Shown: positions 44,380 through 56,037 of the stretch, one piece after another | Layout of the letters: every line of letters starts with the position of its first letter | Position numbering within the stretch: position 1 is the stretch's first letter | NCBI GenBank assembly: GCA_019188255.1 | Contig: JAETXT010000006.1 | Coordinates: 4,650,001-4,714,000, forward strand | Reading direction: 5' to 3' | From: Verticillium longisporum | Taxonomy: Eukaryota > Ascomycota > Sordariomycetes > Glomerellales > Plectosphaerellaceae | Length of the DNA: 64,000 nt | The notes under the pieces: generated by a model | What the model saw: the letters and a program-made list of their open reading frames with translations, nothing else | Databases searched by the model: none | Told to the model about the DNA's origin: nothing | Program-made: the position numbers and the translations under genes

Positions 44380-47300
44380 ATGACGGATGCCGGTGCCGGC
44401 CCCGGTGCCAGCCCTTTTATCGCTGGCACAGACATGTCTGCAACGGGCGATTTCAGCGATCTCTTCGATTACGACGACGACACAATAGCCGCCGCCGCCG
44501 CCGTGACGAGCCCCTTCCACCAGAGCCTCGATTTGTCCAAAGATCAATCGCTCAACGGCTTCAATCCACAAGCCCTGCACAACTCCACGACGGCATCCTC
44601 GACACTCGGCGCCCGCGACATTGCTGCCGCCGAATCTCCTGACTCGTTGAACGATTCTTTTCGCGACTCCTCCTCCGATTCGGGCTCATCAAAGAGGACA
44701 GGCAGCTCAGCATCTGGAAAGACTGCTCTCACCGCCGGCGACATTATGATGACCGACGGAAATGGTATCAAAAAGGAGTGGAACCCAGCTTCCTTTTCCA
44801 AAGGCTCTGACGATGGGACGTTCATCTTTGGCGCCAACATGCCCTCGTCTGTCATGGGCGACAACTTTGACCTACCCACCGACGACAACTTCATGAACGA
44901 TTCTTTCGACTTTGAGAGTGCGTCGAGCAGCCCCGAGGCAGCCAACAATGCCGCAATGAACCTTGCGTCCCTCGACATGCCCACCATGACGGCACACATT
45001 CCTCACAACAGCCAAACCCCCAGCAAATCGAAGAGCCAGGCACCCAGGAAAAAATCTGTGAGTTGAATTGCTTTGTTGATGTGTTTTTGCTCTGTGTGGT
45101 GTGGCCGGCATCGCCAATAATCGGGCAGAGATCTCTCCGTTGACAGTCCAATCACTCTACGAACGTGAGCCTAACCAATCGCTAGCAATTCCCCCTCACA
45201 CAGCCCATGCATGGACTGCACATGTCTGCTTCCCGCGAGGTATCTCCTCTGTCACGAAACGTCGCCAGCCAGCAAGCCTCGCCTTCAAATTTCTTCAATA
45301 ACTCCCCCTCGCCAACCAATCAACCCGACTTCTCCAATCATGTCACAGCCGCCGTCGGTCACCCGTTCTGGCCCCAAGTCGATGGCGGCCATGCCGCCAT
45401 GCCCCCGGGTTTCCCAATGATGCAACAGTTCCACCCTCAGCTGATGCAGCAGATGTTGTTTGCTCAGGGAGGGTTTAACCCCATGCCGTACCACTGCAAG
45501 CTCATCATTCACCCAACACCGACCAAGTCGCGAGTTGAGACGCAGATCCCCATCAAGATGACTCTTCTCGGAGCGCCACCGGGTGTCAAGCGACTGCACC
45601 TGCCCACGCACACAATCTCGAAGCCGAAATTGCTGGCCAAGTCTCCCTCTGAACGATCGCCCGATATGCTCGAGCTCTACACTCAATTGGTCTGCACCAG
45701 CGCCATGCTCGTCGGAGACAACAAGCAACGGGCATTCAAGCGGGCTGCTGCCGCCTCTCATCCACATCCTTCGCTCAACGAAAGATCTGCCAGCGAAGAC
45801 AGTAACGAGGAGGACAAGCCACAAAACGGTGGCGAGGTCCGCATCTGCCAGGGATGCATCACGCGAGAGCGCAAACGTGCCGGACGAAAGAAGATTAAGA
45901 AGGTGGAGGAAGAGGAAATGTGGAAGAAGGATGAGAATCGACGAGTGATTGTCTTCAACACAAATGAGATCAAGGAATGGCAACCGCCTAGTGCCACCCC
46001 TGCAGACCCCGCGGTTGTAGGCCCGCCAGAACCTCAGTATCCTGCAGGAGCCCTGCAAGTGGACGCTCCGATGCGTATCGCCTGCTATTGTCGACATCAC
46101 GCCGAGAAGATGGGGTTCCGGGTTGTCTTTACCATCAAAGACTGGCAGGATCGTGTCGTGGCGCAGGAGATGTCTCATTCCATCATGATTACGGACGATC
46201 ACAAGACACATCCGGTACCGCAGACCCTCAACGCCATCGGTTCTCAGGGTGAGGAGAACTCGGTTGTGCCAATGGTGAACGCCCCGCTCGAAACAAGCCC
46301 CCTGGCTACGTCTGCTCCCTTCAGGGTATCGCAGTCGAGTTCAGACCTGCAAAGTTTGAGGCGGAATGGTTCAACTCAACTACCTGGGCCTCCTCCACTT
46401 CCTGCGCCCCCACCAGTCGTCAAACACCAGACACCGCCGGCTTCTGCGCCCAGCGTCCCTGCCCTGTCAAGACCTGCATCTCCGTCCTTGTCCAACATGG
46501 GACCTGCCTCGAAGAAGCGAAAGGCGAGCGGGCCCCGAGTGCCGATGGAAATGGCCATGACAAGACTCGACACCTCGCCCCCGCCCGGGGCACAACCATC
46601 TGCAAGCCAGGCGCCAGCCACTGCGTCAGCTTCTACATCGCCCTTCACACCTAACCTGGGACTCAACCTCCAGATGCCTGACAACATGTTCGCACAGACC
46701 GGCGCCGTGCACAATGTCCCTCCGCCTTTCGCCACCGGCCCAACAACGCCCAACAACATCAGCGATCAAAACATGTTTGGCAACGCCGCGCGGTCGGCCA
46801 GCATGGACAATCTTGCCATGACCATGTTCTCTGCGCCCACCTCGGCGCACCCCAGCCGCGCGCCGAGTCCCAATTCTCTGAGGCAAAGCCTCGGTGGTGT
46901 GCCGCAAACCCCCATGGCGCATGGCCTCATCAACGGCATGACCTTCCTTCCCGGCGGTCAGAGCCAAAGTCGACCACAACCGACCATCCATAAGATCATC
47001 CCCGGGGAGGGGCCCAAGATGGGTGGTATCGAGGTGACCATTCTTGGTGGTGGATTCTTCCAAGGGTTGGACGTGTACTTTGGCGAGCACAAGGCGACGA
47101 CGACAACCTTCTGGGGCGAGTCCTCATTGGTCTGTCTCTTGCCTCCGGCGTCGAGGCCTGGCATTGTTCCAGTTTCCCTCAAGCAATCCCAGGCACAGTC
47201 GCCGCCGTTCAAGCCGAACCCGAATCAGGTCTTCCGATATACCGACGACGAAGAAGCACAGCTCGCCAGGATGATGATTGGCATGATCTCACAAAAGATG

Positions 47301-48889
47301 ACCGGCCAACTTCTGGACGTGAGGGAGCTTGCGCAACGAATCATGGGCCCTCAGGACATGGATTGGTCCAGCATGGGCGGCGGATCCTCTTCAGGCGGCG
47401 GCTTCGGTGGTGGCAACACGTACAGCACGAGTACTGAGTCGCAGCTGCTCAAGTGCCTGGAACTGATTGACCTCGATGACAGTGCCAGGATGCCTCGTCT
47501 CGATCTCAGGAGGAATACGGGCCAGGCCATGCTTCATTTCGGATGCTCGCTCGGTTACCACCGCTTTGTTGCAGGTCTCCTCGCGCGCGGCGCCAACCCC
47601 GATCTCCGCGACAAGGGCGGCTTTACACCGATGCACATGGCCGCCATCAACGGCCACGAGGCCATTGTCCGGCGACTGATGCAGGCTGGCGCAGACCCCA
47701 CGATCAGAAGCTTGTCTGGGCTTCGGCCTGCTGATGTCGCTCGCTCGCGCAAGGTCATCGAACACATCCGCCGTTGCGAGCGTCACGTTCGTTCTCGTAG
47801 TGGAGGTTCTCTGCACAGCCGGGCCAGCAGTGCCGCCTCTTTGCGATCTCTCTGGGATCCTCACGCTGTGTCGGAAGAGTCTGATGGCCCTGGCGATGGA
47901 GAGGAGAGCCCCGAGTACTCCTCTGGTGATTTTGAATCGGAAGACGAGGCTGAGGATAATTGGCTCAACATGCGCCGATCAAGCACACACGCATATGGAG
48001 CACCGACTGAGAGAGACAGTTTGTCAGAGGAACGAGATGAGCTGCAACGAGTGCCGGGCTCACCGACCACGGCCCTGGCAGCAGCGGTGCGAGATCAGGT
48101 ATCGGCGCAGCTTCACCAGTTCCAGCAGGCGATGGCTATGCACTTCCCCAACATGTCGCAGATGCCGAACCTGCCTCAAATGCCCAACTTCCCACGAATG
48201 TCCATGCTGCCAGACTACCAACAGTACCTGCACCAGCACCCGCTCATGGGTAGGATGACATCCTTCATGGAGGGCATGTCGGGCTCTCGGCCTGGATCAG
48301 CTGGTGACGAAACGCCAAAGGCCATCGATGGCAAATGGTGGGACTTCTCGTCGCTTCTCAACAACAACAACAACAACACGGCCTCCCCGCCTGCCTACAC
48401 AGAACTGTACCCGCAAGACGCCCTTGACAAGAAGCAGGCCTCCGCTGCGGGGCTGCCGCCGAGGCGGAAGCTGACGCGAAATGTGCCAAGCTGTACGACA
48501 CGGCGACCGCTGAGGCCATCGAGGAGACGAGCGAGGCCGCCACGAGTGAGGCGCCTGTCCCCAAGGCACTCATGATTGGCAGGAAGAAGGCCATGACGAA
48601 GGAGCAACAGCAGGACTTCCTGCGGGCTCATGCCGCCAAATTTAAGGGCATCCGCAGCGACAAGAACCTCTGGTTTATCTGGGTATGTAATGATGCTGAA
48701 CTAACATAACGAAGGAGGAACGCTAACAAGTATCAGATCCCGCTTCTGACAGTGCTATTGGCTTCCATGCTGTACATCCGCTTCCCCGATCATTTCGCCA
48801 TGGCGTGGTCCATGATTCGTTCGGTGCCCGCGCAGCAGGTCCCTGAGGCCGCCCGCAACCTCCGGGACCGCGTCGTTGAGGTGCTCTGA
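44380..48889 (+). CDS. mga2: Mga2/Spt23-type membrane-anchored transcription factor (frameshifted)
   Basis: Three exons: 44380-45057, 45204-48682 and 48737-48889, with introns of 146 and 54 nt. The ATG at 44380 gives MTDAGAGPG. With one base restored the protein is about 1436 aa. Order of parts: an acidic Ser/Asp-rich N-terminus; a conserved N-terminal domain (CKLIIHPTPTKSRVETQIPI, ICQGCITRERKRAGRKK); a disordered linker; an IPT/TIG domain (IHKIIPGEGPKMGGIEVTIL, VYFGEHKATT); ankyrin repeats (LHFGCSLGYHRFVAGLLARG, GFTPMHMAAINGHEAIVRRL); and a C-terminal helix (FIWIPLLTVLLASMLYIRFP). Mga2 and Spt23 are held in the ER membrane and freed by proteasomal processing to activate fatty acid desaturase genes. 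The frame shifts near 48449-48452, where a G4 run should be G5 to join ASAAG to AAAEAEADAKCAKLYD. The TM tail then reads through to the TGA at 48887. Confidence 0.88.
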
Positions 48890-50511
48890 TTGATCGAGTT
48901 CGACGCTATGAAATCTTTTTTAACGACCATTTGCTACATATACCTCTCCGACCATCCGCTGGCCCAACAGTCCAGCTGGGTATCGTTTTAAACGACATTC
49001 TCTTTTGACTAGACTGGTGCAACAACAACCAGCACCAAACACTTGCTAGGCGTCTTCACAGGCTCAACGTTTTATTCTGACAGTCCATCGGTTTACTCTT
49101 CATTCTTCCGTCTTGTCGGGTCACCCTTTTATTCCCCTGCTCCCTGAATTTTCCCTGGCTACCTGGCTGGGGTGTCGCGCAGGGTTCCGGGTCAAGCCTG
49201 GCAGGAACGGACGGTCGAGGGAAGGCGACGTCACGGGGATGAGGGTCTTTTCCCCTCCCCCCTCCCCCCTTCTTTATTTTTAAACAATCATTCTTTCTAC
49301 ACGTGCGCGGAAACAGGGTTGGGATTGGGGTTACAAGTAGCGCCGGGGGCGACTTCTTATCGAGGTGTACTTGACGATCAGGGTGCTCTTCCATGTCGGA
49401 GTACATATTATATAGTCTCTCTTGCCGTTTTGTGTTCTTTTTCTACCTCTTTTTCTTCTCTCCTCGTCGCTCTGAGTGTCAAGAGGAGGGAGACACCAAG
49501 CGATTTTTGACATTGCGGAACCAGATTTCAATGGAACATGATTTTGGTGATGGAACAAGTGCCCCGTATTTGACTCTGTTTGCTTTGATGTTCATCGTCG
49601 TGTACAATGTGAGATTGGAACGGTCTAGGGCCTAAACATCCGTAGAGCTGGAGAGTCGGACACCCGAGCAGGCATCGGACCAAAGTCCATGACATGAAGC
49701 CGGAAAGACACAATCAGCCAGAAAGCGGCGAGTCCCTGCGCGGTCAACAAACTCCGTGCCTTGATCCGGTCAAAAGCAAAGCTTCTGGGGTGGCTTGCCG
49801 TCGTCGAGTATGAAGACATGGCCTGCCTGCCTTTGACCCAGACGCCATGGGCTTAACCGAAGCGTCTTCGCGTGGGACTCATTCCAAACGTCGAATCATC
49901 GGGGACCGGGCGGACGTCAAAGTCAGATCACACCTTGACACTGCGTGCAAAAACGAGCAAACCCTCCTGAGTCACGGCCTCGACTTGAAGAAACTCAAGG
50001 CACAATGGCAGAAGCACAGAACTCACCACAACAAAAACGAGGCAGCCATAGAACGTTTTCATCATTCATACAGAGGGCTCCGAGAACCGAGGCCAAGAAA
50101 GATGCCTCGGCCAAAAATAGATACCCGTCCCTTTCTTTACTCGAGCGAAAAGCAGAAGAAAGAAAGAAAAACAAGAAACCAAACAAGTACCGGGAGCCAT
50201 TCCATTCATGCTCAAGAATCGATGCGTGAGAAACGAGGCTGGCCCGTCCAGCCTCCTACGTCGCAGCCCTGTCCGGTCCGAAAAACTCCGCCCCTTTTTC
50301 CAAATGCCGTGCCGCCCTAAAAGCCCAACCGAGAGGGGAAAGAAATGGGAGGTTTATCATACAATTCGTGTGTTCGTATCCGTTGTTCCATGGTTGTTTT
50401 CTTCGTGACCGAGTGCGTGAACGTGTCATGTGTCGTCATGTGTCGGAAAAGTCATGTGTGCATCGTGCCCGCAAACACACCCCGGGCTGTACCGCTCGGG
50501 ACAGGCTAGTT
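48890..50511. other. Convergent intergenic region
   Basis: About 1.6 kb between the stops of the Mga2-like gene and the polyQ protein gene. The 3' flank of mga2 is T-rich. I see no supported gene, although small open frames occur on both strands. Confidence 0.5.
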
Positions 50512-51561
50512 CTACCAGCGCCGACGTCCCTGGATGGGTTGCGGGATCCTGTTTTCAGCACCCTCGCCAAATGCGCTCCCAGGCCGCGACTTAAACTGAT
50601 CGGGAATGCGCGGGACGACGGGGATCCCCCGGTTCGCGTCCGGGCGGATACGCAGTCCAGCGGCGGCAGCAGCATCCTCCGAGCGTGATGATGGGCGGGA
50701 CCAGCGCATGGCTTCTGCGAAGGAGCCGCCTCCCTGCCCATCACTCGACGAGGCGAAGGACGGGGCACCGGAGTCGATGCTCATGCGTGAAGAAGCGTCC
50801 ACGGGCATGGGGTTCGAGATGGCCGACTTGGAGATCTGACGCTTCGCAAGGCGGTTCGTCTCGCGCCTCGAAGAGGAGCTGAAAGTACGGCGCGTGTTGA
50901 TGCCAAAGGGCGCCGGGGGTGGGGGCATGTCGGTCGAAGAGGAGACGGGGCCCTGGTGAGAGCGCTTTGGGCGCAGGCGGTGGAGGGGCAATTCGTTGCC
51001 AATGCGCGAAGCAGACTTGCGCAGCTTCTTGAAGGAAGATGAGTCGTCGTTGTCGTCGTCCTGGGAGTGATTGCGCTTCGTGCCGCGCGAGGGCGACGCA
51101 TTGGCCGAGAGAGGCCACTGGTCTTGCTCCTGCTGTTGCTGCTGTTCCTGATGCGCGGCCATGCGCGACGCGAACGAGGCCCCAAGAGGGGGCTGAACGG
51201 AAGCAGAGGTCGAGGGAGCAGACACTCTTGGTACAGCGCCAGGCGGTGGCTGGCGTGTCGACTGGATGGCGTGCGAGGCGAAGAAGCCGTTCTGCATGAG
51301 TTGCTCATAGTTCCTAGTGATTTCCTCTCGGCTGGGCATCTTGCCATCGCTAGCCATGTCGAGACCTGGGAAAGCAGCCATGCCGGCGGGTGTGGTTGTC
51401 TTGGAGTCGAGGCTTACGGGTCTCTTAGTCCCGTTGGCGTTCCTGTCTCTCGAGAAGCTGAGCTTTTCCTTCAATCCGCCCCAGAAGCCCTTCTTGCCGC
51501 TGGTGCCGATGAAACTACCGGCCGCGCTGGCGGGTCGCTGGTCATATTGGTTGTGGGACTG

Positions 51562-51594
<33 letters not shown>

Positions 51595-51987
51595 AACAGA
51601 GCCAGCGAGGGCCGAAGCGGCGCCGTGTCGGCCAGGATAGTCGAGGCGGATACGCCGCTCAAAATCGGCTTCGGTGCCAATGAAGCTCAGAGGTGGGACA
51701 GCTGAGGCACGGTCATTCATAGAACCCTCCTGGAAGCGCGAGCCAGCCTTAGTGGGCGATCGCGGCGCCGAGCCCGAGCCGGAGCTTGAGCTGGAGTCAT
51801 GCGACTTGTCCGCTCTGTTGACGGGCCTCTTCGGGGAGAAGACGGGGTGGGAGTTGAGGGGCCCGGTCGGGACCGGTCGGGTTGCGCCATGGTTGTGTGA
51901 TGCTGGCGATCGTGCTGGCGGCGATGACGAAACTGGAAGGAACTGATCAGCTTGAACGGCGGAGCCATTGTAGACATGGTGTAGCAT
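50512..51987 (-). CDS. Hypothetical low-complexity polyQ protein
   Basis: A single open frame of 491 codons starting at ATG 51987 (MLHHVYNGSA). I do not recognise the family. The product is dominated by Ser, Pro, Gln and Arg. It has a 12-residue Gln run (about residues 130-142), a second Gln/Glu-rich stretch, a conserved-looking segment KKGFWGGLKEKLSFSRDRN, basic patches that could be nuclear localisation signals (RGTKRNHSQ, RLRPKRSHQG), and a C-terminus RIPQPIQGRRRW. Codon-level openness over 1.5 kb on this strand supports a real gene, although the N-terminal part could begin at another exon: a competing frame (MSTMAPPFKLISSF) overlaps the first 70 bases. It lies 2.9 kb upstream of the veA stop and is transcribed in the same direction. 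Confidence 0.6.
51555..51594 (-). repeat. CAG/CTG trinucleotide run encoding polyglutamine
   Basis: A run of CTG triplets on the plus strand with one TTG interruption encodes consecutive Gln codons on the minus strand within the hypothetical protein gene. Confidence 0.9.
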
Positions 51988-53417
51988 TGAACAGAGAAAG
52001 CAATAGGAGAATAGGTAGCCGCATGAGAAAGATCATGCCCGCAAAACAACCAAGAAGCAATCAATGTACCGAGGCCATACCTATAAGCGGCTGTTTTGTT
52101 TACTCATGAGCTGGCGGTCGCATTGACGATGGATCGCGCCCAAGCTTCTTCCCCCACTTCAAAGCGAATCGAAGAATGCTGATGGGACCTGCGTGAGAAA
52201 CGCAAGAGCAACAAGTAAATACTGGCGGGTAAGGGAAAGGATGAGGAGGGAGAAAAGAAGACGAAGACCAGAAGAGTGGTTTCGTCGTTTCGTGCGTGTT
52301 GTGTCTTGTCTGGAGAGGGGGAGCGGCACAATGAGCAACAACACACGGCGGTTTCTCCTTCTCCTTGTCCTTCGTGGGGTTGCTGGAGTTTGTTGCTTCT
52401 CCTGCCCGTTAGCGGTCAGACCGTTGCGGTAGCGGCAGGAACGACGCGGTCCAAGGGGGGCACTTGACAGCCAAGCGGTTGCTCCGGTCGACGCGCTTGG
52501 ACAAAACAGTCAGGATCGGCCCAGGAACGCGTCCCGCACACTATGCTTCATCAGGTCGCCAACCCACGTGACCGGTACTCACTCTCCATCTCTCCCTTGC
52601 AGCACGTGTCTCTGCACCGCGCAGTCCACATGCACCTTTCAGGGGCTCACCCGGGGAAAACAGCCCTTTCGCCCTCATGTCACCTGCATGGCCCCAGATG
52701 CACTCCTCAACCCATCACATCTTGCACCCGAGACAACCCCCCTCCCCCCACCTAGGCAGGCCACAAGAACACTATTGTTTCTTCACAATGACGCCACACA
52801 CACAGTTCGTGGCATGTCATACATCACTATACCCGTGGGAATCGCATGTTTAAAGTTCATTCATATGCCGAATTCATTGCGCAACCCAACCAACCAGTAC
52901 ACACGCGCAAAGACAGACCCTAACATGCCCATAGCAAGTACAACCAGAAACCCTCGAAGACCGAGGCAATGTATAGCCCACCTCGCGTCCTCGACTCCGC
53001 TGTGACCCCAATCTGAGTCTTCGCAAGCACACTTTCCATGATGCTTGATCTGGAAATGCCCGCGGCGGCCATGGCTGCCCTCTCCCCGCCGCCTTCGGCC
53101 CCGACATAGGAAAATCAACCATGGTATACGAATGGCCTCAAGTGAGGCTTTTGCAAAGGGAAACGCAAGGAAATTTGGTAGTGGATAGAAAGGAAGGGTA
53201 GAGTGGGTGGCGTGGGTATGTGAAGAAGAATAAAACTAGACCAACATGAGAAAACTCCGCATGCGTTGCTGGATATCCCTCTCGGGGATCGAGTATATAC
53301 ATCGTAGCCAACTCGTGAGAAAATACGTGCAAGGAGCGTTTTATCGTCTCCGTGAGCTGTGGCCCCTGCGGACCTCCGCTCTGGCGACCCGGCACGCGCG
53401 ACTCGTCGCGTGCTGTA
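51988..53417. other. Intergenic, polyQ gene promoter and veA 3' flank
   Basis: About 1.4 kb with no recognised gene; short open frames on both strands only. Confidence 0.5.
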
Positions 53418-55131
53418 TCATAGGGTGAAAACAGGCGTATGCTTGAACGACACACCGCCGTCGGCACGCCTGTAGTACATCCTGTCCGGATTGCTATGCG
53501 GGTCGTGATCCGCGCTGGCCGGTTGCTGGTGGTTGTCGGGCGGGCGCTGTCCGTCGCGCAGCGCGCTCTGCTGGTTGTCGACGAACGTATCGGCGTATCC
53601 GCGCTTGGAGCCGGCGTGAGTCAACGGTGCGACTACTTGTGGCACCGGCAAGGCCGGCTCGATGACGTTTGGCATCAGAGCTGACTTCACCAGGCTGCCC
53701 AGGCCGGACGGACCAGGGAGACGAGCAGAGAGGATGGGCGGCAGTGTGAAAGTCTCGGAGATTGGTGTTCTGGGCGTATCCCGCTTCGTAGCCATGTGGG
53801 CCAGCGAGTCTCTCCTCGACTCCGCGCCCCTCGGCAGCTCCTGTTTGTACACAGAATCCCTCCTGTAATCCATCTCGTGCGATGCAAACTGGGCGTGAGA
53901 GGGTGAAGGGGGCACGAAAGACGAGGGGCGGCGGTCGTACACGTCCCGGGGAGTGGTGGGTGTGGTGCCGGATGAGCTGTACGCGTGCGGTGCCGGGCGC
54001 GACTGGTAGCCGAATCCAGCGGGCGGGGCGGTGGCGTACGGTGAAGGCTGTCCGCTGTGGTAACCAGATGTGGGCGAAACGGGAGGCGGTTGAGAGGCGG
54101 TTTGAATGTGGTGTGGTGCGTAGCCGTTGCTGGATGCGTCAGAGCCGTAGCGGGAGTGGGCATTGGGGACGGCAATGGGGGCCGGCGGCGGTGGAGGCGC
54201 TGGGTAGGCATCCATCTCGGAAGGGCGGCGTTCGGACACGGCCGAATAGGGAGCACGCTGTTCACTGCTGTCGCTCACGGATCGACCACGCATCTGATCC
54301 TTGCGAATGTCGGGCGTCTGTGTCCTCCTGCTGCGGGCGGCCTCCTCTTCCTTCTCGTAGTCACCGCCGGAAGGCTTTCCGTCGCGGCGCCTCATACGCA
54401 CATCGCGGCGGATGCGAACCCTGCATCCCTGCTCGGAAATGGTACGGCTCAGCGTGGTGCTGGACGTGAGACCAGGGAACTTCTTCGCGCTGAATACGAC
54501 AAAGGGCGCAGACTGGACCTTCATGCGGAGGTAGAATCCGGGGGTAGGGTCGTCGTCCACGGGGTCGGCGTCCTGATCCATCTCGTCCTTGAGCTCTTCG
54601 TAGAGACTGAATCCCAGGACGTAGCGGCCTTCCTGGGGGACTGACAGGTCAGGGAACAAGAAATAGCCAGCCTCGGCAGGGCGGTCGAGGTATGCCATGC
54701 CAGATACGGGGGCGCCAGTCAGGACCGGAGGCGTCGTAGCAGCAGGCGTCTGGACGCGACCATTGGCGATGGGGCGCGCATGCTGCAAGTCAACGTAGAC
54801 GAAGAAATTGGCGTTGTAACCGAGAGTGATGTCCTTGCTGTCCTCGAGGGTAGGGCCCTCGAGAACGCGAAGCTGAACAACGGGTGGCGGGTCGACAGGT
54901 CGACGGTCGGCGGCGGCTGGGATGGCCGTGTCAGCGGCCAAGTCATTCGAACAACGCAGCGAATGTCAACTTACACTTCTGTCCGGAGCCACAGGCTCTC
55001 GCGCGCTCGGGCTGTTGGAGGCAGGTCAATTCGTAATGAAGTCGTCGACCGCCCTTGGTGTTGCGGGTGTGGACTGAGCGAGTGGCATCGGAGGGACTGT
55101 CGTCGGCGGCAACCATGGTGGTGGCGGACAT
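53418..55131 (-). CDS. veA: Velvet complex regulator VeA
   Basis: Two exons: 55131-54975 and 54916-53418, with a 58-nt intron (GTAAGT donor, CCCAG acceptor) between GSGQK and SAADRRPVDPPPVV. The ATG at 55131 gives MSATTMVAADD, and the product is about 551 aa. The velvet domain is clear: LHYELTCLQQPERARACGSG, ADRRPVDPPPVVQLRVLEG, NANFFVYVDLQ, GMAYLDRPAEAGYFLFPDLSVPQEGRYVLGFSLYEE, FYLRMKV..PFVVFSAKKFPGL, SRTISEQGCRVRIRRDVRMRRR. A long Pro/Ser-rich disordered tail with PEST-like composition and a conserved terminal segment (SFKHTPVFTL) follow. VeA binds VelB and LaeA and carries light-dependent control of development and secondary metabolism in the nucleus. Location here is simply the gene's own locus; no metabolite cluster is adjacent. 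Confidence 0.95.
54917..54974 (-). other. Intron of veA
   Basis: A 58-nt GTAAGT..CCCAG intron. Splicing joins AAG T to CC GCC GCC, giving the family-typical KSAADRRP. Confidence 0.9.
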
Positions 55132-55990
55132 GGTGTCTGGCGTAAGAACGTGGTGAGATGTTTCGGGTCGTTCGTTGGGAGGCGGGAGTTGGTCGTTGGC
55201 AAACCTACGAGGGGACCGTGTCAGACGAAGCGAGAAACGAAACGAGAGCGATACCGACGACTTGGGTCGAGGCAACGGTTTGGATTGGAGAGTTGGGAGA
55301 GAGCCCGTGGGGACGGTTTTCACGCCACGTCAAGAGGCGCCGCTCTCCCAAGTAAGGGGAATTCTGGCTCGAAGCCACCATCCAAAACTGACCTGCACAA
55401 GGTTCTACTAGGAGGCCCAACGTTCCCGCGAATTTAGTTGGTTGCGAAACCCTTTTGGTGGATGGAGGGCAATCGGTGCGTGGATAAGAACACGGCGAGT
55501 TCGATGGGCTTTCCGGGCGGGTCGAGTTCGTCGAGGTTTGTCGTCGCTGTCGTCGTCCGTTATTCGATCCCTCGATGCGATTGACGGCCCAAGCAGCGCG
55601 GTTGGGTCGATGGAGGGAGAGGACGAACGCACGAACGGAGGGGGTGGTTGTTGGTGTTGAGATTGGATCTGTGTGGAACGGGAACCAAGACGATGAGGAG
55701 CAGGAAAGGCGGGAAGGAAAAGGACTGCTAAGACTGGGCAGTCGACACCCCAGGACCGGGACCCAGATAACACAGTACAGCACGGTACGGTGCCCAGGAC
55801 AAGGGCCAGGGCCAGGGCCAGGCAGAGACAAGTGGAGATGCTCAGCCTGGAGGGGGGGAGGGGGAACCGGGATGCTGGGGGTGTGGGCCACGGCGTGAGG
55901 GCGCGAGAGGCGAGAGTGAGAGGAAGTGAGGGAGAAGGAGAGGGAGAAAGTGCAACAAGAGACGGACCAAAAGAATGGAGCCTTGTTCGT
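55132..55990. promoter_or_regulatory. veA upstream leader/promoter region with long upstream ORF
   Basis: The minus-strand sequence just upstream of the veA ATG is pyrimidine-rich. It contains a 228-codon open frame (55891-55205) that is out of frame with veA and ends 74 bases before its start. The ORF is Ser/Pro-rich and shows no domain, so it is probably leader sequence that includes upstream start codons. In other fungi veA transcripts have long leaders; whether this one is transcribed to here is inference. Confidence 0.45.
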
Positions 55991-56037
55991 GGGTGCTGGG
56001 TGCTGGGTGCTGGGTGCTGGGTGCTGGGTGCTGGGTA
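55991..56037. repeat. 7-bp tandem repeat (TGCTGGG), about 6 copies
   Basis: Perfect consecutive copies of a 7-base unit about 0.9 kb upstream of veA. A degenerate version of the same unit occurs at 59236-59281. Confidence 0.92.

Noticed and set aside
45285..46211. 308-codon minus-strand open frame
   Set aside because: Antisense to the conserved N-terminal domain of the Mga2-like protein.
27231..48889. Lipid gene cluster (fat1, PIG-S, Tgl-like, mga2)
   Set aside because: Genes are on mixed strands with long gaps and unrelated genes between; shared lipid theme is likely coincidence without co-expression data.
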